From Campylobacter concisus (GTDB lineage Bacteria; Campylobacterota; Campylobacteria; Campylobacterales; Campylobacteraceae), in contig NZ_CP012541.1 in the NCBI RefSeq assembly GCF_001298465.1, positions 62,001 to 126,000 on the forward strand: a stretch of 64,000 nucleotides of DNA. Direction: 5' to 3'. The number at the start of each line of letters is the position of its first letter. The stretch's first letter is position 1. Positions 18,706-27,295 of the stretch are shown one piece after another. A program made the translations under genes and the position numbers. Below the pieces are notes generated by a model. The model had not been told where the DNA came from, ran no database searches, and worked only from the letters and a program-made list of their open reading frames with translations.

Positions 18706-18873
18706 CTAGAAATTTCCCATAGGCACGACGGCAAATTTATTTACCCATGCCATCATGATGACGAGTATCGCGACACCTGCAATACCAAAGCCCATAACCG
18801 CGCGCTTTTTCTCAGGCTTGAGCCACAGCAAAAGAGCTGCGACGAAAAACATAAGAACCATTAAAAATTCCAT
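18706..18873 (-). CDS. dba: Dba-like small membrane protein, copy 2
   Basis: This 55-residue protein reads MEFLMVLMFFVAALLLWLKP, then KKRAVMGF, a second membrane helix and the end VVPMGNF. I chose the ATG at 18,873 because AAAGGAG precedes it by five to six bases and because the product then matches copy 1 exactly in length. It is the first gene of the inverted Dba-DsbI-propeller cassette. Each copy has two short helices that could pack against DsbI in the inner membrane. Confidence 0.75.
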   Translation of the reverse strand: MEFLMVLMFFVAALLLWLKPEKKRAVMGFGIAGVAILVIMMAWVNKFAVVPMGNF

Positions 18874-19183
18874 GTTTTCTCCTTTCTTGCTGAAATTTAA
18901 TATCATAAAATATTAGGCTTTTATTTATTAAATATACATTAAAAAATATATTTTTACAAGTATAAATATATTTTTTTGTTATATTTTTATGCTATTAAAA
19001 TATATATTACTAATAATTTTTTTATATTAAAGCTTATTTTAAACTTATTTCAGGCGTGTTAATTTGATTTTGCTCTTGTAGGTTTGTGCAATTGAAATTA
19101 ATAAGAGATTTAACAAGCAGTAAGACGAAGTCATAACTAAACGCTTAATTTGTCTTGAGTCAAGGTGATTTTTCCACAATTGC
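18874..19183. other. AT-rich intergenic region upstream of dba copy 2
   Basis: The region has no gene. The stretch 18,900-19,020 is almost all A and T and contains ATATATTTTT tracts like those before dba copy 1, so the two promoter regions may be related. I see no clear operator. Confidence 0.4.
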
Positions 19184-19231
19184 TTTTTATACTAGCAATA
19201 GTTTATTGCCAAAGTAGTGCTAGTATAAAAA
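19184..19231. repeat. Perfect 14-base inverted repeat at the ATPase gene end
   Basis: TTTTTATACTAGCA (19,184-19,197) and TGCTAGTATAAAAA (19,218-19,231) are exact inverted copies with a 20-base loop. The right arm includes the stop codon of the ATPase gene. An alternative inner hairpin, GCAATA with TATTGC, overlaps the left arm. No T-run follows the stem on the minus strand, so it is not a standard terminator. Confidence 0.6.
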
Positions 19232-20416
19232 CCCAAACAGCCAAAGTGGAATTTTATTTCCAACCCCTACTTCAATATCATCTGCCACTATAAATGAATT
19301 TGGCATATCCTTAATCTGCTCAAAGCTCTTTTTGGCTCCGCCTATTTCAAAGACAAATTCGCCTACTATAAAATCTCCGGCTTTGCCTGAGTAAATTTCA
19401 GTAATATTTCCAAGCTGATTGGCAAAGAATGTTTCTCTCACATTTCCTATTTCTGGGCTATTTATATACATTAAATTTGTATTTTCAAGGTAAATTTTGT
19501 CTGCCTTATCCATATTTTTTATAGCAAGCTCGTTTTTCATTAAAAGCCTTATAAGTCCAGCACTATCAAGCATAGCAAGATACTCTTTTAGCGTCCTATC
19601 ATCCCTTATATCAACAAGCGATTTTAGGCTTGAGTAGTTTGGTTGATATGGGACGTTTGTGCTTATAGCATGAGTTAAGATCTTTAGCTTTCTTGCTGTG
19701 TTGCCGTTTAAATTTGGATATATGCTTAAAAGATCGCTATCTATCGTAGCCTCTATACTTTGTTTTAGAGTCCGATAAAAGGCAGTATCATTTGGCATAT
19801 CGTTATAATATGGGTAGTAGCCTACCTTTAGATACTCTCTGAAAAGCTTAATGACTGCTAGCTCTTTTTGTTTTAAAGTATTAATAATATCAACAGCTAT
19901 CTCCTGATGGCTTGCGAGCAAATTTGTAAGCTCAACCGCTTCTAAATTTATGTCGTATCTTAGCCCTGCATACTCCCTAAAACTCATTCCAATCATCTTA
20001 TATACGATCGCTCTTCTACTTAAATCATGAGAGTTTTTTAACACTTCAAGAGCAGATGAGCCAGTAGCTACTATGTTTAACTCTTTAAAATTATCATAGG
20101 CAAATTTTAATACAGCCGATATGTCTTTACTCTTATGAATTTCATCTAGGTATAGATGCTTTCCACCATTTAATACAAACTCTCTTATAATCGAGGTTAT
20201 ATCGTTTGATATCTCTATGTCATCTAGACTTAAGTAAAGACTATCTTTGTTTTTACTGGCAAGCTGAGCCAAAGTAGTTGTTTTACCTATACCTCTTTGC
20301 CCAAGGATAACAATAAGCCTATGAGATAAATCCTTGGAATCTATAAAATATCTTTTGAATTTATGATTATTTAACCTTATAAGGTCATTGCTCTTTAAAA
20401 AAAGTTGATCTAGCAA
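19220..20416 (-). CDS. AAA+ ATPase, DUF4143-like (second copy)
   Basis: This 398-residue protein has Walker A GQRGIGKTT at residues 39-47, Walker B KHLYLDEIHK and a sensor-like VATGSSALEV. The C-terminal part (FVFEIGGAKKSFEQI) is in the place of the nuclease-like DUF4143 domain but is degenerate in its KEIDF and EVKSS motifs. The start is a TTG behind AAAGGG. It lies between the integrase and the second DsbI cassette. It shares the fold with the protein at 3115-4329 but not close sequence. Confidence 0.7.
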   Translation of the reverse strand: MLDQLFLKSNDLIRLNNHKFKRYFIDSKDLSHRLIVILGQRGIGKTTTLAQLASKNKDSLYLSLDDIEISNDITSIIREFVLNGGKHLYLDEIHKSKDISAVLKFAYDNFKELNIVATGSSALEVLKNSHDLSRRAIVYKMIGMSFREYAGLRYDINLEAVELTNLLASHQEIAVDIINTLKQKELAVIKLFREYLKVGYYPYYNDMPNDTAFYRTLKQSIEATIDSDLLSIYPNLNGNTARKLKILTHAISTNVPYQPNYSSLKSLVDIRDDRTLKEYLAMLDSAGLIRLLMKNELAIKNMDKADKIYLENTNLMYINSPEIGNVRETFFANQLGNITEIYSGKAGDFIVGEFVFEIGGAKKSFEQIKDMPNSFIVADDIEVGVGNKIPLWLFGFLY

Positions 20417-20552
20417 GATTTACCCTTTAAATATGTAATGCAATACAATTATATCATAAAAAGATATGTGATAAGATACAAATAAGATTGTTATTTAAAT
20501 ACAAGTATATTTTTATTGTAAATGACTATATACATTTACAATTAAAAAGCAC

Positions 20553-22695
20553 TCACCCTTCCCCTCCTTGATAAAAATTTACCTCTTCAACTAGATCCTT
20601 TAGAATTTTCGGAGTTACTGGTTCGCCATAAGTATTCATAGTGATCTTGTATTGTTGTTCATGCCCTACAAGGGCAAGCTATATGCTCGACCCTCTGGCC
20701 GCTTTGGATGAGCTTGTTTATGAAAGTGTGTCTAAATGAGTGAAATGTCCTTGTTTTATCACTATCTTTTACAACTTTAGTATTGATCTTCTTTCTAAAA
20801 TATTCAGAGAAGTCTTTATTATCACAGCTAAATAACCTAACTGCTTTGTCACATTTCCTAGCTAGCTTCTTTTTACTCTCTATAAATTCAAACAGCCCAA
20901 TGCTACTTAACTTAGAGTGGATAGGAACTATCCTTACAGAGTTTCTAGTCTTTAAAGTCTTACTCTTGCCTGTTTTTACATCTATTTTTGTATTTAAACT
21001 AAAGCATACTATGTTATATTTTTCAACTATATCATCTGTGTTTAGCTGTATTATCTCATTTAGTCTCATGCCAGAATAAGCTGCTATATGAGTAACGAAA
21101 AATAGCTCATCTTTGCTAATTCTTTGACTTTTGGTATCGCCACTTGATCTAATCTTACTCACAATATCCAAAAGTGCGTTTACGTCACTATCTTCATAAG
21201 GATTTTTATTTGTAACGTCATCCTGGTTTAAATTTATTTGTAGATCCACAGCTGGGTTCTTATCTATATAGTCGCTATCGTAGCAATATTTAAAAAACTC
21301 ACTAACTCTAACAATATACTTCTTAATGGTTGATTTAGAAATTTTTGGTCTATCTTTTGCTAAAGCTATGATCTCATTTAAGCTCTTATCTTTATAGAGA
21401 CTATTTTGAGAGAGCTTGGTTGGTAGTTGTAGTAAGATATTTCTGAAATTTAGCAAGTCATCTCTTTTTATCTTTTTAATATCTAGCTCATAACCAAATT
21501 TCATAGACATTAGCTTTCCTACATGTCTAACAAGACCAAATGTGCTATCACTCCAGTTGTTTGAAATACTCGTGTTTGATACATAGTTTTTAAATGCGCT
21601 ATTTAGCGTGATCAAGTTAGCTTTACTCTCATTTTTAGTAGAAGAGTCTAGTTTGTATCTAAGACTTTTAGCTCTATTTGAGAAGAGCTTTTGAAAGAAA
21701 TTTATAGCTTCATTGAAAGTCATGCCACTAGCATCACTTGTGTCATCTATCGCAAGATCTTTGGTTCCAATGTCACTTAAAACTATGCCTTTATCTTTAT
21801 ATTTATCTGCCTTATATAGCTTTACCTGACCACCAAAGGTAGGATCATTTAAATTTCCATATCCAAATTTTAGATCATCGCTTAGCTCGTTGTCTCCATC
21901 TGGTGATAACTCACAACCAAATATTCTTAAGATATCGTTTTGTGTGAGTGCTCCCTTTTGCCTAGCTAGCTCATTTATGGCATCTCTTAGCTCACTAACA
22001 GAGTGTTTTAAGGACTTTTTAGTGAAAGGCAGCACCAAATTCTGCCTTTTTAAAGTCTCTATGTCGTCTTGATAGCTATCTATGTTAGCCTCTTTAACGC
22101 CTTTTGCTATCTCGTCTTTAGTACTATCATCTAAATTTGCACTCTTGTGCTTTTTACCAAGTGGTACAAATGTCTGTTGCTTATCATTTAGTAGCTTTTG
22201 GTTTTTGCACATCTTATATGATATGTGATTTATGTTATCTATCGTTGCCTCAAGCACTCTTTTGCCAAGAAGCTTTTTGGTGTGAGAGTCAGTGCAAGAT
22301 AGCTTTTTGCAGATATCATCAACCTCTTTTGATATGACGCTGAGCAAGCCATCTTCTTTTAAACTCTGTTTTAAAAACAAATTTAGTGATAGTAGCCCAT
22401 CTAAATTTATATATCTGCCAAGCATATCATGCTCTTTGATACTTTTGGCCTCCTTGGCTTTTAAAAGCATAAGCACCAAGTGCTCTATAAGTTCGCTGCT
22501 CAAATTCATCTTCCATGCCTTTTTGATCGCGTTAAAAATTATAGAGTAGATCTTAGCACGATTTTTTGCTGTATCAAAGCGTTTTGTGAGGAAGGAGGTT
22601 ATATATTCGGTTTTATTACCAAAATAAGGCCTCAGATATAGTGGGATAGCTACTCTAAAGTAGTATATGCCATTTCGTTTGACTAGATATTGCAT
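20553..22695 (-). pseudogene. Tyrosine-type integrase with a frameshift before the catalytic Tyr
   Basis: The open frame from 22,695 encodes 678 residues. It has the first catalytic Arg (SGMRLNEIIQL) and the H-x-x-R box (FHSFRHTF) but ends in VEHIACPCRA at 20,659. If one base is removed from the GGG run at 20,672-20,674, the frame continues as HIACLVGHEQQYKI, then MNTYGEPVTPKIL, and stops at 20,553-20,555. That tail supplies the second His and the Tyr nucleophile of the family. As it stands the enzyme lacks its nucleophile. The gene lies about 110 bases from the tRNA-derived attachment site and points into the island. Confidence 0.85.
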
Positions 22696-22802
22696 CTTTG
22701 TTACCTATGCAATATAACTTTGTAGCAAAATGTAGCAGATACTTAGTGTGAAACTGGCTGTGTGTCGTCTTTTTGGTGCTTACACAAGGTTTATTTTTAA
22801 AC

Positions 22803-22848
22803 CCTCATAAGCCGGAGGTCGGGAGTTCAAGTCTCCCCCGTGACACCA
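22803..22848 (+). tRNA. 3' half of a tRNA-Met gene, probable right attachment site
   Basis: From CTCATAA (anticodon loop with CAT) the sequence continues as a proper 3' anticodon strand, a five-base variable loop, and a T-arm (GGGAG, TTCAAGT, CTCCC). The acceptor strand CCGTGAC and ACCA follow. Upstream the required partner strands (CCGGC and GTCACGG) are missing, so this is only the 3' half. Integrases of this type use tRNA 3' ends and leave such a copy at the far end of the element. The intact tRNA should lie to the left, outside the window. Confidence 0.7.
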
Positions 22849-23042
22849 TAACATCCTATTTTAGGCACTAGCAGTGATGCTTTTGTTCTTTCCCTTTCTT
22901 TAAAATTTCCTTTAAGAGTGGAACACTTAGTTACTAAAGTGGGACAGCCTCTTAAAAATTCCAATGATTATAAAGTCATCACCTTTTTAATACCATAAAA
23001 TAAATTTGTTTTAAATTTTTGCTTCTAGCTTTTATTTTAGGT
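22849..23042. other. Short non-coding stretch right of the attachment site
   Basis: The stretch has no open frame of note. It contains GTGGAACACTTAG and GTGGGACAGCC, which could be an insertion-sequence scar, but no transposase or matching inverted repeat is present. Confidence 0.3.
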
Positions 23043-23627
23043 CACCTTTAAAATACCCCAAGGAATATCCAGCTACTGCCATTAAGCTTCAGTAAGCTTG
23101 ATGGTAAAGATGAAGAGCTTCATAGTAGAGCCTTTGTAAATAATTTTCTTAAAGGCTTTCAAGAAAGCTTTGAGAAAGACTATACCGCATAGCCTTACGT
23201 ACAAAAAATGAAAGAGGATATAATGACGAAGAAATAAAAGGTTATACGAGTTTGCAAACCGGTGCTAGTTATATAAATTTCAAAAACATAACCGATATGA
23301 AAGATCTAGTAAAGACCATAACTCATGAAAACCAAAGATCGATGGATATACAAGATCATAGGGATATAAATAAAAATAGAGACGATGATACCAAATACGC
23401 ATCAAATTTCTCAAATTTTGCGAGAAGTAAAGCATCCAATTGGGGCAATATCAAAACAATGGAGAGATTTCTTAAATACAAAATCAATAAATAGGAAAGA
23501 TAAATTATTAAATAATATGATAGAAAATGGTGGAAATATTTTTAGACATACAATTTTTCAAGGAGCAAATTATGATCTTCGCAATATAATAAAAGACAAT
23601 ACTATCGGCGGTAGTGGTAATGAATGA
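23043..23627 (+). pseudogene. Degenerate C-terminal part of a large exoprotein / polymorphic toxin
   Basis: Fragments in changing frames read in order KLDGKDEELHSRAFVNN with FLKGFQESFEKDY, then NERGYNDEEIKGYTSLQTG, ITHENQRSMDIQDHRDIN, RDDDTKYASNFSNFA, and finally RKDKLLNNMIENGGNIFRH. At least two frameshifts are needed to join them. The HENQRSMDIQ / NRDD...YASNF pattern is the kind found before the toxic tip of large haemagglutinin-like or RHS-like proteins. The family name is tentative. It may be a leftover of a secreted toxin gene at the edge of the T6SS locus. Confidence 0.5.
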
Positions 23628-24108
23628 TTTTTTTAATGCTTTCTGGCGAGAATTTCAATATAAAATCGTAGATTTAATCGTATATTTAGCCAATCATCAC
23701 CCATTAGTTGCTTGGATTATTTTATATTTTTTGGGTTTGCTTGTACTATATTTTTGTTTTAAGTTTATTCGCCATTGTTATATAATCTATAATAAATCTA
23801 AAAATATAAAAATTTTAAAAATAGGTATATCATTTTTTATTCCTATTGTTATTGTTTTTTACTTTCTCGTTAAATTCACAATCTACAAATCAAATGGATA
23901 TTTAGTTTATTTTTGCATCTTTTCGTGGATTTCTACTATTGGCGTGATTTTTGGGGCTTTTCGACCTGAAAAATTTATACCAGATAAACCACAGAATAGA
24001 AACCCTAAAAAACAAAAGAAGCAAAAAGCTAAATTTGAAAAAAGTAAGAATTCGTTTAATTTTACAAATGTAAAATTAAAAAATAAACAAAACAGCGGTG
24101 ATAAATAG
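23620..24108 (+). CDS. Membrane protein, possible immunity protein
   Basis: This 162-residue protein has three hydrophobic helices (around residues 22-46, 66-86 and 95-115) and a Lys/Asn-rich cytoplasmic tail (PKKQKKQKAKFEKSK). The ATG at 23,620 is preferred over the GTG at 23,614, though neither has a strong ribosome site. It overlaps the end of the toxin remnant and the start of the next toxin-like gene. Its position suggests immunity to a membrane-acting toxin. I recognise no family. Confidence 0.5.
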   Translation: MNDFFNAFWREFQYKIVDLIVYLANHHPLVAWIILYFLGLLVLYFCFKFIRHCYIIYNKSKNIKILKIGISFFIPIVIVFYFLVKFTIYKSNGYLVYFCIFSWISTIGVIFGAFRPEKFIPDKPQNRNPKKQKKQKAKFEKSKNSFNFTNVKLKNKQNSGDK

Positions 24109-24896
24109 AAATTTTAAAAATATCTTTAAAATAGGAATGACTGAAAGAATAAACGAAAAACTATTAGCCAATACACCAAAAGGCGGAAAATTAGGTAGTG
24201 ATGGTATATTAAGACATAACGGTAAAGAGTATGTAGCTCATAGTATGGATATAACGGGAAATAAAGTGATATATCAACAATTAGGTAAAAATAATAAACC
24301 GGTAGAGGTTTATAAAATTACTAACGATAAAGGTTATTTAGTGACAGCCTCTAAACCAAAGCTCTCTGCTTCGGAAAGCAGTCCTAGTACTTTAATAAAA
24401 GACGTAACAAAAGATATTAAATTTTATGATAGCTCAAAAACACCGGGTATAGTAGCAGGCGCCACCATAGGCGTAGGTATAGATATTGGATCGCAGTATA
24501 TAAATAACGGCAATAGTTTTAAAAAATATTAACCATACAGAAGTAGTAATAAATGCATTAGGCGGTGCATATGGTGGAGCTGCTAGTGGTTTATTCTCAG
24601 CAGTAGGCAGAGGTGCTTTTGTTAACTCATCTACCGAGCTATACTCTCAGCTTAAAGATACATCAAAAGATCTAGATGTAGAGAGAGTGGTCGGAAAAGG
24701 TTTTGTTGGTGGAACTTTTGGTGCATTCGGCAATATAGCAGGAAATTTTGGTAAAAATATAAAAGTTGGCGATAGAGATTTACATACCGCAGCCGAAGTA
24801 GGAACAAATTTTATTACTACAGCCGGACAAGCTATTGTAGATAGCGTAGAAAGTAAAAAAGATAAAACAAAAAAGCAGATAAGTAATGAAGAATAA
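24098..24896 (+). pseudogene. Toxin C-terminal cassette split by a frameshift in an A6 tract
   Basis: Frame 1 codes 144 residues, from MINRNFKNIF to GNSFKKY. If one A is removed from AAAAAA at 24,521-24,526 the frame continues as SFKNINHTEVVINALGG and runs on to ISNEE at 24,896. The joined protein is about 265 residues. It has a basic N-terminal region (GKEYVAHSMDITGNKV) and Gly/Ala-rich stretches (GGAYGGAASG, GTFGAFGNIAGNFG) that could insert into a membrane. It looks like the tail of a polymorphic toxin, now detached from its carrier. The A-run could be a phase-variable switch, decay or a sequence error. Confidence 0.55.
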
Positions 24897-25170
24897 TTGG
24901 ATTGTATTTTTTGGGTCAATAGCATTTTTTATAGTAGGCGCTATTTGTATAATAATTCTAAAACTTCTTTTCGGAGAATATTATGTTGATGCCGTAGTCG
25001 CATTAATCATACTTACAAATGTATATTTTATGATAAAAAACGGCATAAAAAAGAGTGACTTTCAGAAAAAGAATTTGAAAGAAATGGACGTCACGATAGG
25101 CGGCGTCTCTTTGGTACAGGCTATATTTGTATTTATAATGTGGATTGGCTACAACGCCACAAGAGGGTAA
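24886..25170 (+). CDS. Small membrane protein, probable immunity partner
   Basis: This 94-residue protein has three hydrophobic helices (IVFFGSIAFFIVGAICIIIL, DAVVALIILTNVYFMI and VQAIFVFIMWIGY). It starts 11 bases inside the end of the toxin-like gene, a coupling typical of toxin-immunity pairs. It has no recognised family. The function is inferred from position and topology only. Confidence 0.5.
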   Translation: MKNNWIVFFGSIAFFIVGAICIIILKLLFGEYYVDAVVALIILTNVYFMIKNGIKKSDFQKKNLKEMDVTIGGVSLVQAIFVFIMWIGYNATRG

Positions 25171-25176
25171 ATATAA

Positions 25177-25311
25177 AAAGTCGGCGATGTGGATTTACAG
25201 ACTGAGGCTGAAACTGGAGCAAGTATATTTTACCGGAATAACACACAGGTGGCTGTAGATAGTATGAGCAGCAAAGATAATAAAAATAATAAAGACGATA
25301 AAAAAGAATGA
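25177..25311 (+). pseudogene. Orphan copy of the toxin tail
   Basis: The frame KVGDVDLQTEAETGAS, then QVAVDSMSSKDNKNNK, lines up with KVGDRDLHTAAEVGTN and QAIVDSVESKKDKTKK at the end of the gene at 24,098-24,896. It has no start codon or ribosome site. It is a degraded duplicate of that tail, left beside the immunity-like gene, and indicates tandem duplication or replacement of toxin tips at this spot. Confidence 0.55.
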
Positions 25312-25377
25312 GAACAGATATAAAAGTTTTGTTTAAGAACATTAATTTTAAAATGAGCATCATCTAAATTTTTTAGA

Positions 25378-25383
25378 TATAAT
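25378..25383 (+). promoter_or_regulatory. Likely -10 box of the T6SS operon
   Basis: TATAAT, preceded by a T-rich stretch as in Campylobacter sigma70 promoters, lies about 40 bases before tssJ. The ATCTAAA / TTTAGAT inverted repeat just in front could be an operator or simply AT-rich sequence. Confidence 0.4.
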
Positions 25384-25423
25384 TACGCAAAAGTTATATT
25401 ATTAAAATCAGGTAAAGGAACTC

Positions 25424-25891
25424 ATGAAAAAAATATTTAAATTTCTATCTTTTTTAGTATTTATGCTATTTCTTACAGGATGTGCAAAAGATCTTATTAT
25501 AAGCAATATGCCAAATTCAAATTTAAACTATCATGGCGATAATGTTCCTATAACTATCATAGCTTATAAATTAAGAGATGTGGCTAAATTTAAAGAAGCT
25601 AGCATTATCGATCTAGCCGAGAGAAATGGTGAAATACTAGGCTATGACAAGATTGACTCTATAAAAACACAAATTCAGCCAAATACAAATAGATATGCTT
25701 TTACAAATGTATATCCTGACGAGGTTCCGTATGTTGGTATTTTGGTACTTTATGCTGATCAGAGCAAGACAAATATCAAGGCTTACAAAGCCACAAAAGA
25801 GATAAAAGAAAAAAATATAGTTTTTGAAATAACAAAAAATGGCGTAAATGTTTTAGACGCTAGTAGCTCTAAAATACAAGCAAGCAAATAA
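25424..25891 (+). CDS. tssJ: T6SS outer-membrane lipoprotein TssJ
   Basis: This 155-residue protein has a lipoprotein signal peptide and lipobox LTGC, with the acylated Cys at residue 20. The rest is a beta-rich domain (PITIIAYKLRDVAKF, YVGILVLYAD) as in TssJ, which ties the TssL-TssM membrane complex to the outer membrane. It is the first gene of the T6SS operon, with GGTAAAGGA before the start and one base before tssK. Confidence 0.8.
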   Translation: MKKIFKFLSFLVFMLFLTGCAKDLIISNMPNSNLNYHGDNVPITIIAYKLRDVAKFKEASIIDLAERNGEILGYDKIDSIKTQIQPNTNRYAFTNVYPDEVPYVGILVLYADQSKTNIKAYKATKEIKEKNIVFEITKNGVNVLDASSSKIQASK

Positions 25892-25892
25892 A

Positions 25893-27287
25893 ATGTCTGA
25901 AAAGCTAAAAGTCGTTTGGTATAACGGAATGAACGTTGATAAGGTTCATTTCGAGCAACAAGAAAGATATTTTGAGAGAAATTTAAACCTAAAAACCATC
26001 TATTCTTTTTCAAATTTATATGGCGTTTTAGATTTAGAAATTTCAAGCGATCTTTTGCTTCAAGGCAAAATAGGGCTAACTAAAATTTCTTGTATCTCTC
26101 AAGATGGTACGATTTTCAACGCGCCAGATCAAGATGAATTACCAGAGCCGCTTGAGATAAGCCCAAGTGAGCTAAACTCAGCCATTATAGTGCTAAAACT
26201 ACCTATTAGCTCAGGTTTGGTCGATATTAGCTTGCAAAATAATTTACCAAACCTAAAATTTACAGCCAAGCAAGCACTTATTAGCTCAAGAGTGCATGAT
26301 GAAGCTAGCAACGATATACTAAGTGAGTTAGACGATAAAGATGATTTTGAGCTATCTTCGGCCTTTACGCAAGATAAAGAAAATATAATCCTAGCGAGCC
26401 AAAGATCGTCTCTTGGAGTATTTGGCTCAAAGATGCCTTACGAGCTTAGCATACCAATTTGTAAAATAAAAAATATAGACCTAAACAAACAAATAACACT
26501 TGACGAAAAATTTATTCCAACTTGTATTGACATCAGTAAAAACACCTTTATAACAAATTTTATAGAGGAGCTTAGCTTTGCTACAAAGCAACATCAAGAG
26601 AGTTATTTTGGGTTGCTAGGAGGTATTAATCAAGCTAAAAATAGACTTGATTTTTCAACGTATTTAACACTAAATATGCTAAAAAAATGGCATTTAATAT
26701 TCTCTTATTTGTCAAAGAAAGATAAATTTCACCCAGAGTATTTGTATGAAAAATTAGTTGATTTTCAGGCTGATCTGTTGGCACTTAGTCATGATAATAG
26801 TTTTAGTGAATTTATAGCCTACGATCACAATAACCTAACTCAAACTTTTGTACCTTTAATAAATAATCTAAGACTTTTGTTCTCACATATCTTATCTCCA
26901 AAATATATAATGGCACAGATTGTTAAAAATAATCACGGCTTTTATGACTGTATTTTTGATAATCCAAGTATTATTGAAAACTCAGAAATTTATTTTGCTA
27001 TTCACAGTGATACGAAAAATGAGTATCTTCTTAAAAATTTCAAAGAGCAGTGCAAAATCCATACTCAATCAAATATAAAAGGCATAGTTTCTTCACAGCT
27101 AAGAGGTATAAACGTAGAGCAAATTTCTGTTGTTCCTAGTACTTTACCGAAGTTAAACGATTATATCTACTATAAGATAGACAAAAAAGATGAAATTTTT
27201 AAAAGCTTTGCAAATCAAAATGTGATTAGCGTTTATATAACGGCAAATTTACCAAATGCTGACATTAAAATGTGGGCTTTATTATAA
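25893..27287 (+). CDS. tssK: T6SS baseplate protein TssK
   Basis: This 464-residue protein begins with VVWYNGMNVDKVHFEQQERYF, the conserved N-terminal motif of TssK (W-x-x-G-x-x-x-x-x-H-F-Q-Q). It continues with the shoulder domain (IGLTKISCISQDGTIFNAP). TssK links the TssE-F-G wedge to the TssL-M membrane complex. The start is one base after the tssJ stop region, and length is normal for the family. Confidence 0.9.
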   Translation: MSEKLKVVWYNGMNVDKVHFEQQERYFERNLNLKTIYSFSNLYGVLDLEISSDLLLQGKIGLTKISCISQDGTIFNAPDQDELPEPLEISPSELNSAIIVLKLPISSGLVDISLQNNLPNLKFTAKQALISSRVHDEASNDILSELDDKDDFELSSAFTQDKENIILASQRSSLGVFGSKMPYELSIPICKIKNIDLNKQITLDEKFIPTCIDISKNTFITNFIEELSFATKQHQESYFGLLGGINQAKNRLDFSTYLTLNMLKKWHLIFSYLSKKDKFHPEYLYEKLVDFQADLLALSHDNSFSEFIAYDHNNLTQTFVPLINNLRLLFSHILSPKYIMAQIVKNNHGFYDCIFDNPSIIENSEIYFAIHSDTKNEYLLKNFKEQCKIHTQSNIKGIVSSQLRGINVEQISVVPSTLPKLNDYIYYKIDKKDEIFKSFANQNVISVYITANLPNADIKMWALL

Positions 27288-27295
27288 GGATAAAA

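Noticed and set aside
20672-20680. Programmed frameshift in the integrase
   Set aside because: The site is a short GGG/CCC run without a standard slippery heptamer or a clear downstream structure. A simple one-base insertion explains it.
22740-22848. Complete tRNA gene next to the integrase
   Set aside because: The 5' acceptor strand and the 5' anticodon strand needed to pair with the 3' half are absent in the preceding 75 bases.
22849-23042. Possible insertion-sequence end (GTGGGACAGCC)
   Set aside because: There is no transposase, no matching inverted end and no target duplication, so I do not call a mobile element.
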